Notes under the pieces: generated by a model
Seen by the model: only the letters and a program-made list of their open reading frames with translations
The model's database searches: none
What the model was told of the DNA's origin: nothing
Assembly: GCF_025210595.1 (NCBI RefSeq)
Contig: NZ_JAOARH010000035.1
Location: forward strand, 1 to 41,716
Source: Winogradskyella sp.
GTDB taxonomy: Bacteria > Bacteroidota > Bacteroidia > Flavobacteriales > Flavobacteriaceae
Length of the DNA: 41,716 nucleotides
Direction: 5' to 3'
Translations under genes and position numbers: made by a program
Shown: piece after piece, positions 17,453 through 24,398 of the stretch
Numbering within the stretch: the stretch's first letter is position 1
How the letters are laid out: every line of letters starts with the position of its first letter

Positions 17453-18298
17453 ATGAAAACTTTAAAATTAACCCTATTATTTTGTTTAATTTCTGCCTTG
17501 ACGTTTGCCAACGTATCTCAAAAGGAAAAAGATGCTCTTATAGCAATTTACGAAGCAAATGGTGGAACAACTTGGAAAACATCTTGGGATTTAGAACAAC
17601 CCGTTTCTAGTTGGTATGGCTTAACGATTGAAAATGATAAAGTTGTTGAAATTAACTTAAGCTTTAATAATCTTACAGGTCAATTGCCTAGTGAAATTTC
17701 AGAATTAACAGCTCTAAGAACATTGAATTTGTCATTCAATAAGTTAGAAGGTGAGTTGCCAAAGACACTTACAAAAATGACCAATTTAGAAACATTACAA
17801 TTATTTTCTAATAATTTTAGTGGGTCTATTCCTTCAGACATTGGAAGTTTAACAAATCTAAAAACGTTAGAGCTTTACAACAATAATTTTTTTGGGAATA
17901 TACCAAACTCAATAGGTGAGCTTAAAAATTTAGAAGTTTTAATATTAAGTAGCAACCAATTAATGGGTAAACTACCCAACAGTATTACAAATCTTAAATC
18001 TTTAAAAGTATTAAGTTTATTTGACAATAGCTTGTTAGGTAATATTCCATCTTCTATAGGTGATATGGCTTCGTTAGAAGAGTTAGTATTATCTAATAAT
18101 GCGTTTTACGGAAACTTACCAGGTGAGTTAGCACAATTATCTAATCTTAAGACTTTGCTGTTAAGTAATAATGGTTTTAAAGGGAATTATGCGGCTTTAA
18201 AAGATAAACTACCAAACATAGTAGACTTTGATTTAGATGAAGCAAATTTAAAAGGTGCTTTAGCAACTTTAGATGCTGAAGACGACGATGAAGATTAA
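17453..18298 (+). CDS. secreted leucine-rich-repeat protein (plant-type LRR)
   Basis: About 281 residues from the ATG at 17453. I prefer this start over the in-frame ATG at 17426 because it places a normal Sec signal peptide (MKTLKLTLLFCLISALTFAN) at the N-terminus. An N-terminal cap with the pattern EKDALIAIYEANGGTTWKTSW resembles that of plant-type extracellular LRR proteins. About seven repeats of roughly 24 residues follow, with consensus LxxLxxLxLxxNxLxGxIPxxIG. The protein ends in an acidic tail (DAEDDDED). I see no type IX C-terminal sorting domain and no membrane anchor, so a periplasmic or released location is inferred. Such repeats bind proteins; no partner can be named. It is monocistronic, with a terminator at 18329. 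Confidence 0.88.
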   Translation: MKTLKLTLLFCLISALTFANVSQKEKDALIAIYEANGGTTWKTSWDLEQPVSSWYGLTIENDKVVEINLSFNNLTGQLPSEISELTALRTLNLSFNKLEGELPKTLTKMTNLETLQLFSNNFSGSIPSDIGSLTNLKTLELYNNNFFGNIPNSIGELKNLEVLILSSNQLMGKLPNSITNLKSLKVLSLFDNSLLGNIPSSIGDMASLEELVLSNNAFYGNLPGELAQLSNLKTLLLSNNGFKGNYAALKDKLPNIVDFDLDEANLKGALATLDAEDDDED

Positions 18299-18328
18299 TT
18301 TTTTGATTTTAATTATATATTAAACTTT

Positions 18329-18362
18329 AAAGTGTTCAAATAAAAAATGAGCACTTTTTTTT
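18329..18362 (+). terminator. terminator after the LRR gene
   Basis: AAAGTGTTC (18329-18337) pairs with GAGCACTTT (18349-18357), one G-U included, and continues into a T-run to 18362. Confidence 0.75.
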
Positions 18363-18371
18363 ATTAAAAAC

Positions 18372-18401
18372 TTGCCAAAAATAAAAAGGGTTGTATATTT
18401 G
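18372..18401 (+). promoter_or_regulatory. promoter of the initiator tRNA
   Basis: TTG (18372-18374), a 19-base spacer and TATATTTG (18394-18401) form an ideal Bacteroidota promoter. The predicted start near 18406 gives a 5' leader of about 70 bases to be removed by RNase P. Confidence 0.75.
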
Positions 18402-18476
18402 CAGTCCTAAAATGATTGTGGCGGCATTATGAACCGTAAGTTAAAAGCTAAGAACAACATTTTTAAGATTATAAAT

Positions 18477-18549
<73 letters not shown>

Positions 18550-18551
18550 CT

Positions 18552-18594
18552 AAAACAAAAAGACTGAAGTTAACACTTCGGTCTTTTTGTTTTT
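18552..18594 (+). terminator. terminator after tRNA-fMet
   Basis: A 19-base arm (18552-18570) pairs with 18575-18593 around the loop TAAC, with one G-T pair, and the 3' arm is T-rich. This is an unusually long stem that could also work in reverse. Confidence 0.88.
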
Positions 18595-18639
18595 AAAATG
18601 TTCCATTTAAAAATGAATTGCCCCAATTCACTAAAATCC

Positions 18640-18716
18640 TCATTATTGAGAAGTCTTTAACTCATTATTGATTATAAATAAACAACTTGTTAAATCTATA
18701 TTTAGGTCATTATTGA
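18640..18716. repeat. three direct repeats of TCATTATTGA
   Basis: Identical copies lie at 18640-18649, 18662-18671 and 18707-18716. Their offsets of 22 and 45 bases are close to two and four helical turns, which would put them on one face of the DNA. They precede the zinc-ribbon gene. A perfect ACAACGTTGT palindrome follows at 18724-18733. No recognised promoter is present. Confidence 0.5.
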
Positions 18717-18746
18717 TTTGTAAACAACGTTGTAATAATCAAAATT

Positions 18747-18956
18747 ATGGCTATAACTTTTTTTAGATGCCCAAATTGTGATTCTGCTAAAGCATATCAG
18801 GTAAATCAATGTAATGATTGTGATAGTTTTTTATGTAGCCACTGTGTTTATGGCAAAGGGATTTTTTCTAGAAAAAAATGTCCATTATGCCAATCTAAAA
18901 GTATAAAACCTGTTGGAAGAATCATTAATAAGCCAAAACAACACTGTTGTGTTTAA
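18747..18956 (+). CDS. small four-CxxC zinc-ribbon protein
   Basis: A 69-residue protein with four CxxC pairs: C8/C11, C22/C25, C30/C33 and C45/C48. This should bind two structural zinc ions in a rubredoxin- or zinc-ribbon-like fold. It has no signal peptide or membrane segment and ends in HCCV. The start fits the first CxxC at residue 8. The coding frame is clean, the Cys spacing is regular, and it is preceded by ordered repeats, so I regard it as real despite its size. Possible roles include nucleic-acid or protein binding; I cannot choose. It precedes the stress island but lacks that island's operator. Confidence 0.7.
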   Translation: MAITFFRCPNCDSAKAYQVNQCNDCDSFLCSHCVYGKGIFSRKKCPLCQSKSIKPVGRIINKPKQHCCV

Positions 18957-19076
18957 TAAAACAGGGGTTAGAGTTATTGTAAAAGCACATAAAAAATAAA
19001 AGCTATTTTCTTTCTGTACAGGGCAGACAAATCTTCATTGTCTTTAAATTCAAAATATTTTACCATATAATTATAA

Positions 19077-19119
19077 TGATTAAAATCATAACAATTTTCA
19101 AAATTGATTACTAAATTTA
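19077..19119 (+). promoter_or_regulatory. FNR-like site and -7 box for the first USP gene (site A)
   Basis: TGATTAAAATCA (19077-19088) is a perfect TGAT-N4-ATCA palindrome. After 23 bases comes TAAATTTA (19112-19119). The site centre is 36.5 bp from the box end, the geometry shared by all seven sites in this window. The box ends only four bases before the ATG, so the transcript should be nearly leaderless. Between them, CAATTTTCAAAATTG (19092-19106) is a second, 15-bp perfect inverted repeat. Confidence 0.65.
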
Positions 19120-19123
19120 GAGC

Positions 19124-19957
19124 ATGAATAATATACTTTTACTTACAGATTTTTCAGATAGTTCGATTAATGCAATCCATTATGCACTTAATTTATTTAA
19201 AGACAATACTTGTGATTTTTTTGTTTTAAATGTAGAATCTTCCATTACCTATTTAGGAGATGATTTAATGACAGTAGGTAATAAAAGTATATACGAATCC
19301 TTAATAAAAAAGCCTAAAGGCAAATTAGAGACCTTAGTTTTAGATTTAGAAAAAGCCTATAACAATGAAAACTTTAGTTTTGAGGCACTTATAGATCATG
19401 ATGTGTTTATAGATGCCATTAACCAAGTGGTAAAAGCCAAGTCAATAGATTTAATTGTAATGGGTACTAATGGTGTAACTGGTGCTAAAGAAGTTGTTTT
19501 TGGTAGTAATACAATTAATGTTATTAGAAAAGTAAATTGTTCTACATTGGTGATTCCTGAAACTTTTAAATACAGAGCACCAAAAGAATTAGTTTTACCA
19601 TTAGGTATCAATGATTCAATTAGCAGTAAAGCCTTTGCTAGCTTGTTGACCTTTGCTAAGCAGTATTCTAAAAAAGTGCATATTATACGCGTTAAGCCTA
19701 ACGATGAAGTTTCGTTAGAGGAAAAACACGATAGTGCATACATAGAAAAAAACTTAAACGATATTAATTACGAATATCATGTGGTAAACCATGTGCCAAT
19801 AAATTATGTAGTAAACTCTTATATACAAACTAATCCAATTGACTTAATAGCTTTGTTAGTGCATAAAGAGAGCTTTTTTGAACGCTTTTTTATTGGCTCT
19901 TCTACTGCACAGATAAGTAATAAGCTAAAATTGCCTTTAATGGTTTACCATGTTTAA
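19124..19957 (+). CDS. universal stress protein, two tandem UspA domains
   Basis: A 277-residue cytosolic protein made of two UspA folds. The first domain begins at once (ILLLTDFSDSSINAIHYALNL). It ends with the ATP-binding signature G-x2-G-x9-G-S in MGTNGVTGAKEVVFGSNT, followed by STLVIPE, so it is an ATP-binding type. The second domain (about 155-277) keeps the fold, ending RFFIGSSTAQISNKLKLPLM, but lacks that glycine signature. USPs accumulate in stasis, oxygen limitation and other stress; the exact role is unknown. It is the only rightward USP here and carries operator site A. Confidence 0.93.
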   Translation: MNNILLLTDFSDSSINAIHYALNLFKDNTCDFFVLNVESSITYLGDDLMTVGNKSIYESLIKKPKGKLETLVLDLEKAYNNENFSFEALIDHDVFIDAINQVVKAKSIDLIVMGTNGVTGAKEVVFGSNTINVIRKVNCSTLVIPETFKYRAPKELVLPLGINDSISSKAFASLLTFAKQYSKKVHIIRVKPNDEVSLEEKHDSAYIEKNLNDINYEYHVVNHVPINYVVNSYIQTNPIDLIALLVHKESFFERFFIGSSTAQISNKLKLPLMVYHV

Positions 19958-20000
19958 TAAAGGCTTAAGATTTCTTTAGTTAAACTTATAAAGCAATAAA

Positions 20001-20450
20001 TTATTCTTTATCTAATAATTGGTTTTGTTTGCTTTCTTTCATAACCAATTTTATAAGATTGAATAGTTTTGTTTTTAAAATGCGGTAGCGTTTTTTAAAC
20101 TCGCCAAATAACTCTGTAAGATTACGATGTTCATTTTTGTAAGCTTTCTCTTTTGCAATTTCATCAATACCATCTACCATAATTGAGAGTTGCTTTTCGT
20201 GAGATTTAACAGCATTAATCAAAGTTTCGGTTTGTGTCACAATTTTAGAAAGTTGGTCTATTAATCGTTTGCTTTCTTCAAAATGATCGTTGTCTAATAT
20301 CTGCAATGTATAAGAACGTATTAGATCTTCAAAGAACCATTGTTCTTCTTTGCAGAATTCTAATTCTGAAAGCCATTTTTTAGACTCAAAATGCATTTCG
20401 TCTGCACTTAGCCATTCGGTATGCTTTGCATTAGTGTGAATTGTTTTCAT
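20001..20450 (-). CDS. helical protein of unknown function in the stress regulon
   Basis: A 149-residue, highly charged protein with no signal peptide or membrane helix. The N-terminal 45 residues include LSADEMHFESKKWLSELEFC. The rest should be almost fully helical (about 50-145), with heptad-like spacing in the segments RLIDQLSKIVTQTETLINAV and FKKRYRILKTKLFNLIKLV. It is probably a dimeric coiled coil. I do not recognise a characterised family. Its promoter carries operator site B, so it belongs with the USPs, and it lies between two of them. Confidence 0.8.
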   Translation of the reverse strand: MKTIHTNAKHTEWLSADEMHFESKKWLSELEFCKEEQWFFEDLIRSYTLQILDNDHFEESKRLIDQLSKIVTQTETLINAVKSHEKQLSIMVDGIDEIAKEKAYKNEHRNLTELFGEFKKRYRILKTKLFNLIKLVMKESKQNQLLDKE

Positions 20451-20491
20451 GATGCATAATTTAAAAAGGTAGGGTTATAAATGTTGGTTAC

Positions 20492-20534
20492 ATAATGTAT
20501 TGATTTTCTGTTTGTTTTAAAATGATTTTTGTCA
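20492..20534 (-). promoter_or_regulatory. FNR-like site and -7-like box for the helical-protein gene (site B)
   Basis: TGATTTTTGTCA (20523-20534) lies 23 bases from a box that reads TACATTAT on the minus strand (20492-20499), the weakest-but-one box of the set. A second box, TACCTTTT (20464-20471, minus), is nearer the ATG but off the common spacing. Confidence 0.5.
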
Positions 20535-20577
20535 GTCTGCTAAAAAATATGTTATCTTTTTTTATTGGTTAGGTTTT

Positions 20578-20617
20578 AAAAAAAAGCTACCAAAATTGAT
20601 TACATTTTGGCAGCTTT
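20578..20617 (-). terminator. terminator after the second USP gene
   Basis: Arms at 20604-20617 and 20583-20596 pair over 14 positions with one mismatch and a seven-base loop. On the minus strand they run into a tract of eight Ts (20578-20585). Confidence 0.8.
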
Positions 20618-20673
20618 ACTAACTAATACAATTGCTGATATAATTTCAGCATTTATTTTTATAATGTTATAAT

Positions 20674-21504
20674 CTATGCTGATGACGGAATTACAAAGAA
20701 TGGTATTTTGGCATGAAATCCTATTTTTTCAATTACAGGTTCGTTGATGATGTTTTCTATAAAACTGTGTTGATAATTTATCATTACCAGTATATCTATA
20801 TTTAAATCATCAATAAAATCCATGATTGTATGTTCTTTTTTAGAGTAATCTGGCATCCAATGAAACGCGTGTGGATAATCTTCTAAATAAGCTTCTAGCA
20901 TCGCCAAATTATAGTTTTGATGGTGGCTAAGGTTTTCTTCTTTATTAATGTGTAAGACTCTTATTTTAGAATTATAAAGCTTTGAGAGCTCTTTTAATGG
21001 CACTAATTCTTCACCATAAAATCGGTTAAAATCTGTTGGAAATGCAATTTGTTCTGGTTCTTTAAAATCACAATCGTGCGGAATTAATAAAATAGGGCAG
21101 GTTTTAATGTGTTTAATAATTTCAACGGTATTACTACCCATAAAAATCTCTTTAGCACCTGTTGCACCTTTGGTACCCATTATTATAAGATCTATGTTGT
21201 GCTTTTTTGTAGCAATTTCTATAGCATCTTCCATAGCGTCAATACTCAATACAGCTTCAAATTTGTGCTTTGGGTTTGCATTAGCTTTTTCTGCCATTTC
21301 TTTAATCTCTATCAGTTCTTGCTTTGCATTTTCTGCCATAGATCGTAATAGCTTATTAGAGATGTTAGACATGGCAGAAGTTTTCATTTTGTAAGAATGT
21401 AAAAAATAAAAGATGCACTCTTCATTGGCATAAAGTTTAAGCGCATACACTGTTGCACACCAGGCGTTATCAGAAAAGTCTGTTGGTAATAGTATTTTTT
21501 TCAT
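20674..21504 (-). CDS. universal stress protein, two tandem UspA domains
   Basis: A 276-residue USP. Domain 1 (about 1-145) opens with ILLPTDFSDNAWCATVYALK and carries the ATP signature in MGTKGATGAKEIFMGSNTVE, followed by CPILLIPH. Domain 2 (about 150-276) has no ATP signature and ends KIGFHAKIPFFVIPSSA. A helical insert in domain 1 (RSMAENAKQELIEIKEMAEK) separates the first two strands. It has its own promoter with operator site C and its own terminator. It is one of four leftward paralogues that differ most in domain 2. Confidence 0.93.
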   Translation of the reverse strand: MKKILLPTDFSDNAWCATVYALKLYANEECIFYFLHSYKMKTSAMSNISNKLLRSMAENAKQELIEIKEMAEKANANPKHKFEAVLSIDAMEDAIEIATKKHNIDLIIMGTKGATGAKEIFMGSNTVEIIKHIKTCPILLIPHDCDFKEPEQIAFPTDFNRFYGEELVPLKELSKLYNSKIRVLHINKEENLSHHQNYNLAMLEAYLEDYPHAFHWMPDYSKKEHTIMDFIDDLNIDILVMINYQHSFIENIINEPVIEKIGFHAKIPFFVIPSSA

Positions 21505-21528
21505 GGCTTAAGTCTAAAATTATATTGT

Positions 21529-21571
21529 AAAAGTTACTTTTAATTCTATCAATATGAAATGATATTAATCA
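21529..21571 (-). promoter_or_regulatory. FNR-like site and -7 box for the second USP gene (site C)
   Basis: TGATATTAATCA (21560-21571) is a perfect TGAT-N4-ATCA palindrome. On the minus strand TAACTTTT (21529-21536) follows after 23 bases. The predicted start near 21524 puts the site centre at about -41.5. Confidence 0.68.
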
Positions 21572-21578
21572 GTCTGGT

Positions 21579-22421
21579 TTATAATTGAGATGGTATTATC
21601 ATAAAAGGTATTTTTAGATGAAAACCAATTTGTTTTATGTTAGATTTAAAGAAAAGATTTTCAAAAAATGAGTGCTTATTATTAATCATTACCAATAGAT
21701 TAATAGGTGTTTTCATTTGAAATTGCGAAATAGCTTCTGGTATATTTTTATTTTCAATGTTGTGGAATAAATGTGCAATACCTTTAAACTTTTCTGCAAT
21801 TTTTTGTCGGTTACCTTCTTGTTGTTCGTTTAATTTTTCGCCATAAAAGACATGCATTATATTAATACGAATACTAAAAAGCTTGGCGATATCTATTATA
21901 GGCTGTAAATGTTGGTCTTTAAAGTTGACTTCATAATCTGAAGGAAATAACAAATCATGAGGTTTTTCAAAAGTGAAACCACTAGGTATAGCTAATACAG
22001 GACATTTAGCATTGTCAAGAACATGAATAGTGTTAGACCCAAACAGAATTTCTTGTACTCCAGACGCTCCTTTTGTACCCATAATAATTAAGTCTATAGA
22101 GTTGTTTTTTACGATATCGCTTATCTCTTCTGTTAGTGTGTTAAAAGAAGATTGGGTGGTAAACTCATGATTTGGATTAGGAAATTCAGTTTCAATTCTT
22201 ACGACTAATTCATTAAGGTTTTTTTGACTGGTTTCTTTAACAGCCTCCATAACTTGAAACTGAGGTGTGCTAGATTGCATAAACTCTATCTGATATACAA
22301 CAGGTGTAAAAGTGTGAAGTAGCTTAAACTTGCAAACTTCATTTTTATATAATTGTAAAGCATACTTTATGGCATTCCAGGAATTATCTGAAAAATCTGT
22401 AGGTAATAATATGTTTTTCAT
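21579..22421 (-). CDS. universal stress protein, two tandem UspA domains
   Basis: A 280-residue USP. Domain 1 begins ILLPTDFSDNSWNAIKYALQ and holds the ATP signature MGTKGASGVQEILFGSNT before CPVLAIPS. Domain 2 ends with HSFFENLFFKSNIKQIGFHL and lacks the signature. It starts 18 bases after the stop of the upstream USP gene (22440-23288), with no room for a promoter, so the two form one transcript driven from site D. Its C-terminal sequence is the closest relative I see for the decayed USP fragment at 27830-27960. Confidence 0.93.
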   Translation of the reverse strand: MKNILLPTDFSDNSWNAIKYALQLYKNEVCKFKLLHTFTPVVYQIEFMQSSTPQFQVMEAVKETSQKNLNELVVRIETEFPNPNHEFTTQSSFNTLTEEISDIVKNNSIDLIIMGTKGASGVQEILFGSNTIHVLDNAKCPVLAIPSGFTFEKPHDLLFPSDYEVNFKDQHLQPIIDIAKLFSIRINIMHVFYGEKLNEQQEGNRQKIAEKFKGIAHLFHNIENKNIPEAISQFQMKTPINLLVMINNKHSFFENLFFKSNIKQIGFHLKIPFMIIPSQL

Positions 22422-22439
22422 GACGATAAATTTTAATTG

Positions 22440-23288
22440 TTAATAACGTCTTATATTTTGTAATGCTAAAAATGGAATATCAATACGAAGACTGATTTCA
22501 TCTATCTTAGATTTAAAGAAAATGTTTTCAAAAAATGAATGTCTTGTGTTTACCATTACTAGCAGATCTACATCATTTTCTTCAATGTAGTTGCAAATAG
22601 CATTGGTAATATTTTCATTTTTAACTGTCTTAATGTTTACTTGGTTTTTGCAGAGTTCGTCTTTTAAAAAGCTTTGGTTGTTTTGTTGCCTAATAGAAAG
22701 TTTATCACTGCTAGAAACATAGAGCATATCTATTATTGCTCTATATGGCACTGCAAGCTCGCACAAGAGTTTTAATTCTCTTCTTTTATACGGAATTAGG
22801 TAATTGGTAGGGAAAAGAATATGCCTTGGTTGAATACCAACATAGTTTTCTGGGATTGCTAATACTGGGCATTGTACATATCGTAATACTTGTAGCGTAT
22901 GGCTTCCAAAGGTTAGTTTTCTGTCGTTAGTATTTCCGCGTGTACCCATAACAACAATATCTATGTTTTCTTCATCTACAATTTTATCTGCTTCGTCAAC
23001 AAGCATATTGTTAGCGGAAATTACTGAAAAGCTATGTCTAGGATTAGGCGATGCTTTTTTTATGTCTTTTAATACTTTTTCTAAGTTTGATTGAGATTTT
23101 TTAGACACCTGTTGCGTAACCTTAACTAAAGTTTCTTGTTGTATGAGTTCTTCATCTTTAAATATTTCATCTTGGTAAGCATGCATTATAAAAAAATTGC
23201 AGATGTCGTATTTAAATAACTCTGCGGCATATTTTAATGCATTCATAGCATTTGCTGAAAAATCTGTTGGAATAAGAATATTTCTCAT
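22440..23288 (-). CDS. universal stress protein, two tandem UspA domains
   Basis: A 282-residue USP, first gene of a two-gene USP transcript. Domain 1 begins ILIPTDFSANAMNALKYAAE. Its ATP signature MGTRGNTNDRKLTFGSHT keeps the spaced glycines but has a more diverged centre than its paralogues. Domain 2 ends HSFFENIFFKSKIDEISLRI. A charged helix (VKVTQQVSKKSQSNLEKVLK) lies early in domain 1. Expression should start from the promoter with operator site D, 24 bases before the ATG. Confidence 0.93.
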   Translation of the reverse strand: MRNILIPTDFSANAMNALKYAAELFKYDICNFFIMHAYQDEIFKDEELIQQETLVKVTQQVSKKSQSNLEKVLKDIKKASPNPRHSFSVISANNMLVDEADKIVDEENIDIVVMGTRGNTNDRKLTFGSHTLQVLRYVQCPVLAIPENYVGIQPRHILFPTNYLIPYKRRELKLLCELAVPYRAIIDMLYVSSSDKLSIRQQNNQSFLKDELCKNQVNIKTVKNENITNAICNYIEENDVDLLVMVNTRHSFFENIFFKSKIDEISLRIDIPFLALQNIRRY

Positions 23289-23311
23289 AATAAAACCATT
23301 TTATAGCTTAT

Positions 23312-23354
23312 TAAAGATAGGGTTTAGGGTAAAATTTAAAAATGATATTTGTCA
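23312..23354 (-). promoter_or_regulatory. FNR-like site and -7 box for the two-gene USP unit (site D)
   Basis: TGATATTTGTCA (23343-23354), then 23 bases, then TATCTTTA on the minus strand (23312-23319). The predicted start near 23307 puts the site centre at about -41.5. Confidence 0.65.
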
Positions 23355-23390
23355 TACAGCTGTTAGGACTGTGACTTATTGTTAAACACT

Positions 23391-23419
23391 AAAAAACAGA
23401 AAGCTCAACTTTCTGTTTT
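23391..23419 (-). terminator. terminator after the fourth leftward USP gene
   Basis: AAAACAGAAAG (23393-23403) and CTTTCTGTTTT (23409-23419) form an eleven-pair stem with a five-base loop. T-rich sequence follows on the minus strand. It separates the 23475-24323 gene from the next USP unit. Confidence 0.82.
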
Positions 23420-23474
23420 ATAATATGATACCAGCTCAAAAATTCTATAATGAATATAGAACTTTCTATAACTG

Positions 23475-24323
23475 TTAGTTTTTTTCGTGTAATACTAAAA
23501 ATGGTTTGTCTGTGTGATAACTAATCTTTTCAACTCTGCTATGAAAGAAGATTTGTTGGAAATAATTTAGGTTTTTAGCTACCATACAAATAAGATCTAT
23601 GTCTCTGCTTTCTACAAAGCATTGTACAGCGTCTTCTACTTTTTTATTTGTTAAATAGTGAAAACTCAGTTGAGTGCTACTAAAGTAGTCTTCAAGTAAT
23701 GCTTTGTTTTGTTTCAATTCGTTTTTTAAAGCGGACTTGTTTTTATTAATGTGTAAGAGTCTTAAGGACGCCTTAAAATGTTCAATGATTTCATTAATTG
23801 GCTGTAAAACATTTAATTTATAACTTAAGTTTAAATCTGTAGGGAAAGCTATCTCTTTTGGAGAAACAAATTCAGCATTTTCTGGTACTGCTAGTGTGTT
23901 GCATTTAACTTTAGTAATTACATCTGCTGTATTTGTACCAAGTATTATTTTATTGAAACCAGAAACTCCCTTTGTGCCCATTACAATAAGATCTATCTTT
24001 TTTTCTTTTACAGTTTTACGTATGCTTTCTATAAAAAAGCCAACATCTGTTAGTACAAAGAATTTGTGAGTATTGTTATGCGCTTTTAATTTTGAAATGC
24101 GTTTTAGAAAACTTTGTAGTTCTAGTTTAGCAGGTTTTGTGTATGTGTTTTCTAGGTAATATGAATCAACAGTTAAAGACTCATTTTGTGGAATGAAACT
24201 ATTTAAACTATTAACATGTAGTATATAAAAGTTACATGTTTTAGAATTAAAAAAGTGAATAGCATATTTAATTGCATTCCATGAGTTCTCAGAAAAATCA
24301 GTAGGTAAAAGCACATTTTTCAT
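23475..24323 (-). CDS. universal stress protein, two tandem UspA domains
   Basis: A 282-residue USP and the first gene downstream of the response regulator. Domain 1 begins VLLPTDFSENSWNAIKYAIH and has the ATP signature MGTKGVSGFNKIILGTNT, then CNTLAVPE. Domain 2 ends FFHSRVEKISYHTDKPFLVL, without the signature. It has its own promoter with operator site E and its own terminator, so it is transcribed separately from the kinase-regulator pair although it points the same way. Confidence 0.93.
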   Translation of the reverse strand: MKNVLLPTDFSENSWNAIKYAIHFFNSKTCNFYILHVNSLNSFIPQNESLTVDSYYLENTYTKPAKLELQSFLKRISKLKAHNNTHKFFVLTDVGFFIESIRKTVKEKKIDLIVMGTKGVSGFNKIILGTNTADVITKVKCNTLAVPENAEFVSPKEIAFPTDLNLSYKLNVLQPINEIIEHFKASLRLLHINKNKSALKNELKQNKALLEDYFSSTQLSFHYLTNKKVEDAVQCFVESRDIDLICMVAKNLNYFQQIFFHSRVEKISYHTDKPFLVLHEKN

Positions 24324-24341
24324 AAAATGAGTTTAATATCT

Positions 24342-24384
24342 TAAATGTATGTGCTTAGAGGTTTTTATAAAATGATTTGTATCA
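24342..24384 (-). promoter_or_regulatory. FNR-like site and -7 box for the 23475-24323 USP gene (site E)
   Basis: TGATTTGTATCA (24373-24384) is a perfect TGAT-N4-ATCA palindrome, 14 bases from the response-regulator stop. After 23 bases the minus strand reads TACATTTA (24342-24349). The predicted start near 24337 gives a centre at about -41.5. Confidence 0.68.
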
Positions 24385-24398
24385 TTTTAGGTCATTAT

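Noticed and set aside
17332-17610. 92-codon rightward open frame before and within the LRR gene
   Set aside because: It overlaps the LRR signal peptide in another frame, has no family features, and crosses the predicted promoter.
18715-18726. TGATTTGTAAAC upstream of the zinc-ribbon gene as an eighth regulon site
   Set aside because: The left half-site fits, but the right half reads AAAC, not RTCA. There is no -7-like box at the common spacing.
18957-19076. Small gene or RNA between the zinc-ribbon and first USP genes
   Set aside because: No open frame with family features and no strong hairpin; only AT-rich sequence.
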